A model generated the notes under the pieces. It made no database searches. It was not told the DNA's origin and worked only from the letters and a program-made list of their open reading frames with translations. Positions 8,092-14,349 of a stretch of DNA of 15,454 nucleotides are shown one piece after another. The stretch is from Chitinispirillaceae bacterium. GTDB lineage: Bacteria > Fibrobacterota > Chitinivibrionia > Chitinivibrionales > Chitinispirillaceae. The stretch is taken from assembly GCA_016932075.1 (NCBI GenBank), contig JAFGDP010000035.1, forward strand, positions 1 to 15,454, read 5' to 3'. The translations under genes were made by a program, and so were the position numbers. How positions within the stretch are numbered: the stretch's first letter is position 1; every line of letters starts with the position of its first letter.

Positions 8092-8135
8092 CTTGTATGC
8101 TTATAACATACAATTGTGCGGTACAAGCATACAAG
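8092..8135 (-). promoter_or_regulatory. Probable autoregulatory operator and promoter of the nucleotidyltransferase/HEPN operon
   Basis: Three related half-sites are present: CTTGTATGC (8092-8100), ACATACAAT (8106-8114) and GCATACAAG (8127-8135). The first and third are perfect inverted repeats; the first and second form TTGTATG-N7-CATACAA. On the - strand, TTGTAT (8129-8134) and TATGTT (8105-8110) form a possible -35/-10 pair 18 bp apart, overlapping the half-sites. A bound protein would block both the promoter and the nearby ribosome site. The winged helix encoded by the first gene is the obvious candidate binder. Confidence 0.55.
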
Positions 8136-8176
8136 AATTATCAAATATTTTATCCCGCCCCGCTGTGAATCAATAA

Positions 8177-8341
8177 TCAATTCCACACACGCCATGGACG
8201 GCGTGTATCTTGGGGGGCACTGCGTTTTTTCTGTTCTTGTTTTATCGTTTGAAAACAGGTTTCACCGGCTATTCGGTCGTTCATTTCTTGGGCTGCCGTC
8301 TTAATTTCTTTGTCCTCTGCCTTCGCCCCCGCCATCTTCAT
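8177..8341 (-). CDS. Doubtful small ORF, 54 residues
   Basis: ATG 8339-8341 is preceded by AGGA with a 4-nt gap (10 nt to a second ATG at 8333-8335) and by an in-frame stop. It encodes a lysine-, glutamate- and glutamine-rich peptide (MKMAGAKAEDKEIKTAAQEM at the start) ending in RRPWRVWN. I recognise no domain. It lies 41 bp upstream of the half-site array on the same strand as the HEPN module. It may be a real small gene, a remnant of a longer gene, or chance. Confidence 0.2.
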   Translation of the reverse strand: MKMAGAKAEDKEIKTAAQEMNDRIAGETCFQTIKQEQKKRSAPQDTRRPWRVWN

Positions 8342-8431
8342 TTCTTCCTGCCTTTATTCTCTTTTGTCTTGCGCGGCGCTCTTCAGGGGTGACCAAATTG
8401 AAAACAACTATATCTTGGTTGCACGTTGCCC

Positions 8432-8516
8432 GATATCTAACAGTATATAAAAAGCATCTGGCGCTATAAACGGATATCTACATCTATATGCAAAAAAAGC
8501 ATCTAAAGCTATATGC
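8432..8516. repeat. Cluster of short AT-rich direct repeats
   Basis: GATATCTA occurs at 8432-8439 and 8473-8480. AAAAAGCATCT followed by GCTATA within a few bases occurs at 8449-8468 (with one mismatch before CTATA) and 8494-8513, 45 bp apart. CTATATGC occurs at 8484-8491 and 8509-8516. The repeats are short and imperfectly spaced. They could be protein-binding sites or a decayed repeat element. Confidence 0.4.
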
Positions 8517-8607
8517 TTCCGCTGTCCTTCTTTTCATTACTATCAGGGATGATTCTATGGATGATTACAGCTGCTTTTATCTGCCATGTATCAATATAGA
8601 TCGGACT

Positions 8608-8637
8608 ATGCCCGGGTGCAAATCAACGGCCGGGCAT
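8608..8637 (-). terminator. GC-rich hairpin downstream of the ECF operon, possible terminator
   Basis: A perfect 8-bp inverted repeat, ATGCCCGG (8608-8615)/CCGGGCAT (8630-8637), has a 14-nt loop and lies about 65 nt beyond the stop of the last operon gene. No T-run follows on the - strand and the loop is long, so it may instead be a 3'-end stabiliser. It is the best candidate for the operon's end. Confidence 0.35.
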
Positions 8638-8700
8638 CATCGTTTCAACGCTCATGCGCGTGCCCGGAGCGCGCGTGGCGGCGTTAAGGCGTGGCGACAG

Positions 8701-9423
8701 TCAATGAGGAATCCCGCTCAGTGATTGCGCCGAAACATCGCCCAGCAGGCATCGTTCGGCGCTTATGCAATCAGGGAATTCACGCAGCCTGCTTTCGCTT
8801 AAGACAAGAAACCGGCCGCAGGTGCGCGAGGCAAAGCCGACGTCATGGGTGGCGATCAGTATTGAGGCGTTGACGGAGCGCAGGAGATCCGACAGGGAAC
8901 GCTTGCCGAGCGGGTCAAGCCCGGACGTCGGTTCGTCGAGAAGCAGCACCGCGGGATCCGAGACCAGCGCGCCGGCAAGGGCGATCCGCTGGCGCTGGCC
9001 GTGAGAAAGCTGGAACGGCGAACGGTCCGCAAGATCCGCAGCGCCCAGAGCGGTGAGCTTCGCCCGGGATTTTTCACGCGCCTGTTTCCACGATGTCCCG
9101 CCGCGAATCAGGCCGTAGGCGACATCGTCGAGCACGCGGGGAAACAGGATCTGGTCTTCCGGCACGTTGAACAGGAAGCCGATCCGGTCGCGGGCTTTCT
9201 GCATTGTTTTTTTCTCGACAGGGATACCGTCAATGCGGATCGCGCCGGAAAAAGGCACCAGCCCGGCCGCGGCGAGCAGGAGCGTCGTTTTCCCGGATCC
9301 GTTGAGGCCGAAAAGCGCGACTCTCTCGTCGGGATGGACATGGAAGGAGAGGTCGCTGACCGTGTCCGCGATGCTGCCCGGATACCGGACCGAGACGGAG
9401 GTGAATTCCAGGACCGGGTTCAT
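8701..9423 (-). CDS. Energy-coupling factor (ECF) transporter ATPase, EcfA/CbiO type
   Basis: This 240-residue ABC ATPase would drive uptake by the ECF module made with the T and S components upstream. Walker A is GLNGSGKTT (39-47), the Q-loop is at Q91 (NVPEDQILFPRVLDDVAYG), the signature is LSHGQRQRIALAGAL (139-153), Walker B is VLLLDEPTSGLD (159-170), and the switch His is H193. The PEDQ-F--V--DV--G pattern is characteristic of ECF ATPases. It is the only ATPase in the operon, so a homodimer is expected. At 240 residues it is shorter than the usual 270-290, closer to BioM-like ATPases. I start at ATG 9421-9423 because it overlaps the upstream stop as ATGA and begins the conserved fold; the open frame upstream to 9606 is antisense-like, basic sequence. 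This is the last gene of the operon. Confidence 0.93.
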   Translation of the reverse strand: MNPVLEFTSVSVRYPGSIADTVSDLSFHVHPDERVALFGLNGSGKTTLLLAAAGLVPFSGAIRIDGIPVEKKTMQKARDRIGFLFNVPEDQILFPRVLDDVAYGLIRGGTSWKQAREKSRAKLTALGAADLADRSPFQLSHGQRQRIALAGALVSDPAVLLLDEPTSGLDPLGKRSLSDLLRSVNASILIATHDVGFASRTCGRFLVLSESRLREFPDCISAERCLLGDVSAQSLSGIPH

Positions 9424-10157
9424 GATATAATTCTCAACCGCATGAGAACGGATGCCGCGAGAACTGCGGCCGTGCCGATGACAGCCAGCGTATCGGCAGG
9501 CGTCAGGGCGGCGTTCTCTTTTACGGACGCGCTTTCGACGCCGTACCCCCGGACCGCCATCGCCGCCGAGGTCCGTTCCGCCCGGAAGAGTATTCTCACC
9601 ATCCACACGACGGGAAAAGAAAAAACCACCCGGAGGCTCCGCGCGCCCGACCCTGCCCTCAGCCGGAGCGCCGCGATAACGCGGCCGGTCTCTTCTGACA
9701 GCAGCATGGTCTGCATGATGATCTGCGCGGCGAGGACGGCGAGCGCCCGGGGCAGGGGAAGGTTCGCCAGTCCGCGGTGCACGTCATGCAAAGGAAGCGA
9801 CGTGACGGTCGAGGCCGCGACAAAAAGAGAGCAGGCGCTGCGCAGGGCAATGGCGGCGGCGTGTGCTATGCGGGCCGGAGAGGACGGCCCGATCGTCATC
9901 CAGGGGGTCAACAGCAGCACCGGGAGAAACAGTATGATTGATGCGCATGCGGTACGAACGATCCATTTCCACGGCATCCCGGACAGCGTGCACCAGGAGA
10001 CGGTCAATAAAACAATGGATGCAATCCCGGCGGTCGAATCCAGCGGGACCGCCAGGCATGCGGCGATGAGCAGCATCCCCGAAAGTATCCTGACATGCGG
10101 CTGCAGAAACCTGGCAGGCCCCTTGCCGCACCCCCAGACGGCAAAAACATTATTCAC
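9420..10157 (-). CDS. ECF transporter transmembrane (T) component, EcfT/CbiQ family
   Basis: The protein has 245 residues with several hydrophobic segments, four in the first 120 residues and one at the C-terminus. It contains the two Arg-containing cytoplasmic coupling segments of EcfT/CbiQ proteins, seen as IAALRLRAG and AMAVRGYG. These bind the ATPase grooves and pass conformational change to the substrate-binding S component. The start is GTG 10155-10157 with AAGGA 5 nt upstream. It overlaps the methyltransferase stop by 8 nt (GTGAATAA), and its own stop overlaps the ATPase start by 4 nt. The position between methyltransferase and ATPase shows that they are co-translated. Family membership is clear; the substrate is set by the S component. 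Confidence 0.9.
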   Translation of the reverse strand: MNNVFAVWGCGKGPARFLQPHVRILSGMLLIAACLAVPLDSTAGIASIVLLTVSWCTLSGMPWKWIVRTACASIILFLPVLLLTPWMTIGPSSPARIAHAAAIALRSACSLFVAASTVTSLPLHDVHRGLANLPLPRALAVLAAQIIMQTMLLSEETGRVIAALRLRAGSGARSLRVVFSFPVVWMVRILFRAERTSAAMAVRGYGVESASVKENAALTPADTLAVIGTAAVLAASVLMRLRIIS

Positions 10158-10773
10158 GTGATTCCTTCCTGCCCGTTACCAGATATCCCTCATTATCGTC
10201 CCGTGCTTTTTCAATGGCAAAACCGGCTTGTTCAAGCAGCGCCGCGGTTTCTGATGCCGGGGCCAGCAGGTGATCGCTTACCGCCGCGGAGGCGTTGGCG
10301 TGAATTGTATTGACCGCTTCGCGCGAAATCAGGTGCCAGATGTGCAGCCTGCCGCCCGGCTTAAGCAGATGGAAAAATAAATCCGCTGCCAATCCGGGAT
10401 TGGTCAGATGCGGCCATACCGAACAGCAGAAGATCCGGTCGAACCGCTCCGGTGAAGGGGCCAGATGCTCCACCGCGTCATGTATCCAGCAGACCCGGGG
10501 ATCGTTGATCTTGGCCCGGGCGATTTCGACCATTTTGCCCGAAATGTCCACGGCGGTTATTTTTCCGGAAGGAGACAGGGCGCGAAGGAGCGCAGCGGTC
10601 AGGTTCCCGGTGCCGCAGCCGACCTCAAGGATATGCCCGGCTGGTTCCAGGCCGAAGCATGCAAGCCCCTTGTCAAGATTGACCTTCAGCGACTCAAGGT
10701 CTTCCCGCGAATCCCACTCCGGCGCGATAGAGTCGAAAAAAGCAATGCCTGCATCCTGGCGGCATTCACCCAT
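10150..10773 (-). CDS. Class I SAM-dependent methyltransferase encoded inside the ECF operon
   Basis: This 207-residue soluble protein has a Rossmann methyltransferase fold. Motif I is ILEVGCGTG (48-56), the acidic residue closing strand 2 is D76 (ITAVDIS), and LLKPGGRLHIWHLIS (136-150) forms the later strand. It resembles UbiE-like small-molecule methyltransferases, but the acceptor is unknown. Two ATGs are possible: 10800 lacks a ribosome site, whereas 10771-10773 has AGAGAGG 6 nt upstream, so I use the latter. It overlaps the S-component stop by 8 nt (ATGGGTGA) and the EcfT start by 8 nt. Such tight coupling within a transporter argues that it acts on the imported compound, or on a carrier or chelator handled by the system. 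This is inference from context. Confidence 0.9.
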   Translation of the reverse strand: MGECRQDAGIAFFDSIAPEWDSREDLESLKVNLDKGLACFGLEPAGHILEVGCGTGNLTAALLRALSPSGKITAVDISGKMVEIARAKINDPRVCWIHDAVEHLAPSPERFDRIFCCSVWPHLTNPGLAADLFFHLLKPGGRLHIWHLISREAVNTIHANASAAVSDHLLAPASETAALLEQAGFAIEKARDDNEGYLVTGRKESRE

Positions 10774-11299
10774 TGTCTGCCTCTCTTCTATGGTACGCAT
10801 GGCCGGTCATGCGGGAAAGCCGCACTATCGCGGGTATCGCCGCGAGCATGAGAATGATCCCGGGCCACCCGCTTAAAAGCGAAGCGCCGGCGACGAATTT
10901 CGCGGGCAGCTTCATGAACAGCGCCATAAGGTATATCAATCCGACCCCGATGCACCTGCCGAGAAAGAGCACCGGAACGAGAATGAAAAGTTCGTTTATT
11001 TCCGGGAGTGACCTCCGCAGCAGCGCGATGAGCGAACACATGACCGCCAGCTCAATGCTCATGATGAACGCCACCGGCGGATAAAACGGCGGCATGCCGG
11101 TGATCGCCCCGGAAATGAGCGGCAGGATAAGCGCGGTCAGGCCGGCAGGCAGCGGCCCGACAAAAAAGGCGAGGGTCACGAGGGGCAGATACATGGGCAT
11201 GAACACCGAGCCCAGATGGAAAACATGAAAGATAACGGGCAGCAGCAGGGCAGCCGCTCCAAAGACGCCGCAATAAGCGAGTTCGCGCGGGTCGCGCAT
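10766..11299 (-). CDS. Probable ECF transporter substrate-binding (S) component
   Basis: This 177-residue integral membrane protein has about five or six hydrophobic segments and short loops, the size and shape of ECF S components. A prominent stretch MYLPLVTLAFFVGPLPAGL is followed by LPLISGAITGMPPFYPPVAF. S components bind the vitamin or metal-related ligand in the membrane and dock on EcfT. I cannot assign it to BioY, ThiT, RibU or another named family. It starts 3 bp after the receptor stop, with AAAGG 8 nt before the ATG, and its stop overlaps the methyltransferase start. The position between an outer-membrane receptor and EcfT/EcfA supports the role more than sequence similarity does. 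Confidence 0.75.
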   Translation of the reverse strand: MRDPRELAYCGVFGAAALLLPVIFHVFHLGSVFMPMYLPLVTLAFFVGPLPAGLTALILPLISGAITGMPPFYPPVAFIMSIELAVMCSLIALLRRSLPEINELFILVPVLFLGRCIGVGLIYLMALFMKLPAKFVAGASLLSGWPGIILMLAAIPAIVRLSRMTGHAYHRREADNG

Positions 11300-11302
11300 G
11301 AC

Positions 11303-13255
11303 TTACACCTTTATCGTCAGGCCGGCAAGAATGTTTATCCCGGGCATGGGATAATCTTGTATATACTCATACGGCGAGTCAAGGATGTTCCTGATAATGC
11401 AGTAAGGTTCCACACTGATACCGCCGTTTTTTGTAACCCGGTAACGTATCGATCCGTCGATAAAAAAAACGTCGGGCATGGAATCGCGCCAGTAATTGCC
11501 CATGTAAAGACCATGCACCCACTCGGCCGAAAGCGAGCATTCAAGCAGTCCGACTCCGGTGGTTTTCGCATAATTGAGCGCGGCATTGAGTTTGGCTTCC
11601 GGGTTCTGGCGCGTATATTTTCCCACGTCCTGCCAGCACCCTGAAACCGACACGCCCCAGGGCCCCAGCTCCGGAACCTTGAATTCCCCTTCTATTCCGG
11701 TAATTTCCAGGTAACCGATGTTGACCACTTCGGCGCCGCCTCTGACGCCGAAATACTTTATCAGGTCGGTCGCCCAGGTCCTGTATACCGACAGCGACGC
11801 CCGGCACCCGGCAAAAACCGATTCCACTCCGGCGTCCCCGTTGACGGAATACTCGGGACGAAGGCCCGGATTGGCTGCCGGGAAGGGAAGATAAAGTTCG
11901 CGGATCGTGGGCTGCCTGAAATTTCGTGTAATTCGCGTATGAAGAGAAAACGCTTTATACCGTTCCCAGACGATACCGGCTTTGTAAAGAGGCACCATGC
12001 CGTACCTGCTGCTCCAGTGGAGCCTGCCGCCGCCGACCGCAATGAACCCCGCGCCCGGCGAAAACTCGGCCTGCCCGTACGGTCCTCCGCCCGACACGCT
12101 TTCCACCGTGTCCTCTTTTCCGGTGATCCGGTTTTTTACCTCTCCGTCAATATGTTCCGCCGATACGCCGCCGAGGAGATCGAGCCTGCCGTCAAGGAGT
12201 TCCGCTGCGGCCTCGGCCTTTGTCCCGGCAAGGTAATCGCGCGAAAAGAAACAGTCATAGAGCCGGTGCTCGCCCGCGTTGAACCAGGGCACGACGGTAA
12301 GATTCAGAAGCCCGGCGGTTTTTTCTATCCTCGCGCCGGCGTTGCCGCGCAGAACGGCGAACCGGTGGTCGGTGTACGGAGCCATGACGCTCCCCGGGTC
12401 GCCGCCGTCAAGAAAAACAGCTTTCCCGTGGAGCGCGACGGACAGGTCATCGGGCAGAAGAAACCGCAGGCCCACCCTGCCGGCAACGCTGCTGCCGTCG
12501 GCCCCGTCGCGGTGCCCGCCGGTCGAAAATGAGGAAAAAGCGGCGGTCATGTCAGTGCGGTTTTTTCTGTCAAGAAGGGTAATCCGTTCCCTGAAGGTGT
12601 TGAACGATCCGTACGCCGCGTCGTTTTCGATCCGGAGCCCCGTTGTTTCCGGCCACCGGTTTTCAACGATGACCGCTCCGCCCAAGGCGTTCGTTCCGTA
12701 CCGCACGCAGTCCCCGCCCTTGACGACGGTGACGCGGTCGATGAGCGAAGGGAAAAACGCGTCGGGTATGGGGTGGCCGAAAATCCCCTGATAATCCGGA
12801 GCGCCGTCCTCCACCACGAGGACCTGGGAGTTGGGCGAGCCGCCGAGCCCGCGGATGTAGATGCCGCCGGACGCGCCGCTGGAAATGCCGTGGAGGCCCG
12901 CGCCCCTGCTGGAAACGTAGATGTCCGCCGACTCCTGGGAAAGGGCCTCGAGAGGGGTCGAGCGGGGAGTCTCGCGGACTTTCTTTCCTGAAACAACGGT
13001 GGGTCTTGCCGAAGGATCATTGCCGTGCGGACGGTCTGCGGACACGACGATCTCGAAATCGGATGCGCGGAGAATCACGGAAGTATCGGGCTGCGGAATC
13101 CGGAGCGTATCAGGGGCAATCGCCTCAGCCGTTGTATCCTCGGGGGAATCAGCCGGAACCGGTGTGGGCATTGTGTCCACCGCAACAGTATCCTGTGCAA
13201 GCGCCGGTATGAGGAGCCAGATCAGATAAATAAACGCACGGCGGTTAATGTCCAT
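11303..13255 (-). CDS. TonB-dependent outer-membrane receptor
   Basis: The protein has 650 residues. The signal peptide is MDINRRAFIYLIWLLIPALA. Next is an unusual Thr/Pro/Asp-rich linker (about 22-60). FEIVVSAD (67-74) could serve as TonB box. The plug domain (about 75-200) shows GGIYIRGLGGSPNSQVLVVEDGAP-like features, the GIFGHPIPD motif, and IDRVTVVKGGDCVRYGTNALGGAVIV. About 450 residues of alternating strands form the barrel, with NFRQPTIRELY as the typical late-barrel motif. It ends in IKV rather than an aromatic residue. Such receptors bind scarce chelates (siderophores, cobalamin, metal complexes) and import them with TonB energy. The ATG overlaps the lipoprotein stop by 11 nt and the ECF S gene follows after 3 bp, so the ligand is probably passed to the ECF transporter. 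Confidence 0.95.
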   Translation of the reverse strand: MDINRRAFIYLIWLLIPALAQDTVAVDTMPTPVPADSPEDTTAEAIAPDTLRIPQPDTSVILRASDFEIVVSADRPHGNDPSARPTVVSGKKVRETPRSTPLEALSQESADIYVSSRGAGLHGISSGASGGIYIRGLGGSPNSQVLVVEDGAPDYQGIFGHPIPDAFFPSLIDRVTVVKGGDCVRYGTNALGGAVIVENRWPETTGLRIENDAAYGSFNTFRERITLLDRKNRTDMTAAFSSFSTGGHRDGADGSSVAGRVGLRFLLPDDLSVALHGKAVFLDGGDPGSVMAPYTDHRFAVLRGNAGARIEKTAGLLNLTVVPWFNAGEHRLYDCFFSRDYLAGTKAEAAAELLDGRLDLLGGVSAEHIDGEVKNRITGKEDTVESVSGGGPYGQAEFSPGAGFIAVGGGRLHWSSRYGMVPLYKAGIVWERYKAFSLHTRITRNFRQPTIRELYLPFPAANPGLRPEYSVNGDAGVESVFAGCRASLSVYRTWATDLIKYFGVRGGAEVVNIGYLEITGIEGEFKVPELGPWGVSVSGCWQDVGKYTRQNPEAKLNAALNYAKTTGVGLLECSLSAEWVHGLYMGNYWRDSMPDVFFIDGSIRYRVTKNGGISVEPYCIIRNILDSPYEYIQDYPMPGINILAGLTIKV

Positions 13256-13706
13256 AAGGCCCGGGGACGGAAAAATCCTGCTCCATGTCGCTTGAGGTCA
13301 GCTCGAACACGATAAAATCTCCGCAGCCGGCCTCTCTTGAGGATATGGTCTGATAGTTAAACCACAGCGGGGTTGAGTCGATGATGTCGGTATCGGAAGA
13401 GGCCCATGACGAATCACACATGCAGAGGCTGTCGATCTGGCCGTATCTCGCCTGATCGCGGCAGTACTCGAACATGCCGATTTTCTTGAAATGGACGCGG
13501 TGTCCGCCGCTGAGACAGCGGCGGGGCGGCGTGGCCTGGCCGTAGGCAAGCACGGTGTTCCACACGATGCCGCCGAAGGAAGGATCGCGGACCATGACAT
13601 CCGGCGCGATGTTGTTGACAACGACTATTTCCGGCTCCATGAGCTGACACGAAACCATGAACGCAGTCAGAAGGCAGAAAAACAATCTGATAACAGTATT
13701 AACCAT
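13245..13706 (-). CDS. Cysteine-containing lipoprotein of unknown function (second of the pair)
   Basis: The protein has 153 residues. A short hydrophobic signal ends in the lipobox-like FMVSC, with Cys20 as the expected lipid anchor. The mature protein carries five further cysteines, with a C-x-C at 95-97 and others at 64, 82 and 128. It ends in VPGPYGH. I do not recognise a family. A loose resemblance to the first lipoprotein is the NN after a beta strand and a later C-x-C. The start could be GTG 13710-13712 (AGAGG 4 nt away) or ATG 13704-13706 (10 nt away); I use the ATG without strong preference. It overlaps the receptor start by 11 nt, so it probably acts at the outer membrane with that receptor, perhaps as a ligand-binding or docking partner. 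Confidence 0.75.
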   Translation of the reverse strand: MVNTVIRLFFCLLTAFMVSCQLMEPEIVVVNNIAPDVMVRDPSFGGIVWNTVLAYGQATPPRRCLSGGHRVHFKKIGMFEYCRDQARYGQIDSLCMCDSSWASSDTDIIDSTPLWFNYQTISSREAGCGDFIVFELTSSDMEQDFSVPGPYGH

Positions 13707-13724
13707 CGACACCCAACCTCTGCA

Positions 13725-14231
13725 TTACTGACACTGCGGGTTCAGTGCCCGGTTCGCATACGTCTCGAAACCGTACTCCGGCCAGAGAGCCAGTATCCGG
13801 TTGTAAAGGTCTTCGGGAATCGGCGCTATGCCGGCTGGCGGGCAGGGGCCCTGGTGGTTGGACGCCTGGATGCTGATGACCCTCGTCTGTCCCTCGACCA
13901 CCTCTTCCTCAATTTTACTGGCGATGGGCAGGCAGTTCGAGGTACTGCAGGCCGTATCGTCCCACGAGGCGACCATGAGGACGTAATCAAGGCCGGCCGC
14001 CACCTCGTGCGCCGCGCTGGTGTCCCCCAGCAGTATTTTGCCGAATTCGACGCCGCGGTAATTGCACCTGCAGATGGTCCACGGCGGCGTGCGCGCCTCG
14101 TTGGTGTCGTTGAAATTGTTTTTTATCCGGACAGCGGCCGGCTCATTCGGATTATCGCCGCATGAAACCGTAACAACGGCGGCAGCCGCGAAAAGCAGGC
14201 AGCCGAGAACCTTACCATAACGCGCAAACAT
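13725..14231 (-). CDS. Cysteine-containing lipoprotein of unknown function (first gene of the ECF/receptor operon)
   Basis: The protein has 168 residues. The signal peptide ends in VTVSC with Cys24 as lipid anchor, followed by GDNPNEP, a typical flexible start. Six further cysteines occur at 54, 56 (C-R-C), 95, 100, 130 and 167. These could form disulfides in the periplasm or bind metal. I recognise no family. ATG 14229-14231 has AGGAGG 6 nt upstream, the best ribosome site in the operon; in-frame codons extending to 14273 would add a 14-residue lead before the signal peptide and are unlikely. The next lipoprotein follows after about 18 bp. As the operon's first gene, close to its putative promoter, it is expected to be well expressed. 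A role in catching or relaying the receptor's ligand is inference. Confidence 0.8.
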   Translation of the reverse strand: MFARYGKVLGCLLFAAAAVVTVSCGDNPNEPAAVRIKNNFNDTNEARTPPWTICRCNYRGVEFGKILLGDTSAAHEVAAGLDYVLMVASWDDTACSTSNCLPIASKIEEEVVEGQTRVISIQASNHQGPCPPAGIAPIPEDLYNRILALWPEYGFETYANRALNPQCQ

Positions 14232-14284
14232 GTAAAACCTCCTCTGCGGGAAAAGGCGCATGAGCACTAGCACGCCAATCGTGG

Positions 14285-14318
14285 CATAAATATAATAAAT
14301 GTGTTACTTTTTCGGCAA
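14285..14318 (-). promoter_or_regulatory. Putative promoter with overlapping palindrome for the receptor/ECF operon
   Basis: On the - strand TTGCCG (14313-14318) and TATATT (14289-14294) are 18 bp apart. The -10 is covered by an imperfect palindrome with the symmetric positions CAT-N2-AT-N3-AT-N2-ATG (14285-14301). A repressor bound there would shut the operon, as expected for a metal- or vitamin-controlled uptake system. It is AT-rich and does not match a Fur or Zur box that I can defend. The leader to the ATG at 14231 is about 50 nt. Confidence 0.4.
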
Positions 14319-14349
14319 CAAAAACGGCTCCGCATGGAACGCATCGCGT

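Larger units (their letters stand above)
8136..8700. other. 565-bp stretch without a confident gene
   Basis: This lies between the HEPN operon promoter and the 3' end of the ECF operon. It holds a 7-bp hairpin ACACGCC/GGCGTGT (8187-8206), a doubtful 54-codon ORF on the - strand (8177-8341), a cluster of AT-rich short repeats (8432-8516), and a GC-rich hairpin (8608-8637). An 8-bp direct repeat GCGTGGCG (8673-8680, 8689-8696) lies beside the ECF gene end. The + strand is pyrimidine-rich over about 8290-8370. No tRNA, transposase remnant or CRISPR array was seen. Confidence 0.6.

Noticed and set aside
8187..8206. 7-bp hairpin ACACGCC/GGCGTGT as a terminator
   Set aside because: No T-run on either strand, and it lies inside the doubtful small ORF with no gene end beside it.
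8673..8696. Direct repeat GCGTGGCG separated by 8 bp
   Set aside because: Only two short copies in GC-rich sequence; chance is a sufficient explanation.
7002..8700. Duplicate of the tmRNA 3' end as an att site
   Set aside because: I looked for another copy of the T-arm/acceptor sequence downstream and found none in the window.
8488..8724. A 78-codon + strand frame running into the ECF operon end
   Set aside because: No ribosome site, crosses the GC-rich hairpin region and overlaps the 3' end of the convergent EcfA gene; the composition changes abruptly within it.
9424..9606. Upstream extension of the EcfA reading frame
   Set aside because: The extra 61 residues are basic, low-complexity sequence inside the EcfT gene. 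The ATGA overlap at 9420-9423 gives the conventional start.
9001..10161. A 386-codon open frame on the + strand opposite the ECF genes
   Set aside because: It is antisense to clearly recognised EcfA and EcfT genes, is rich in Arg/Ala as expected of a GC-rich shadow frame, and shows no domain.
11216..12791. Several + strand frames of 140-200 codons opposite the TonB receptor
   Set aside because: Shadows of the receptor gene: the - strand frame has signal peptide, plug and barrel motifs, while these have none.
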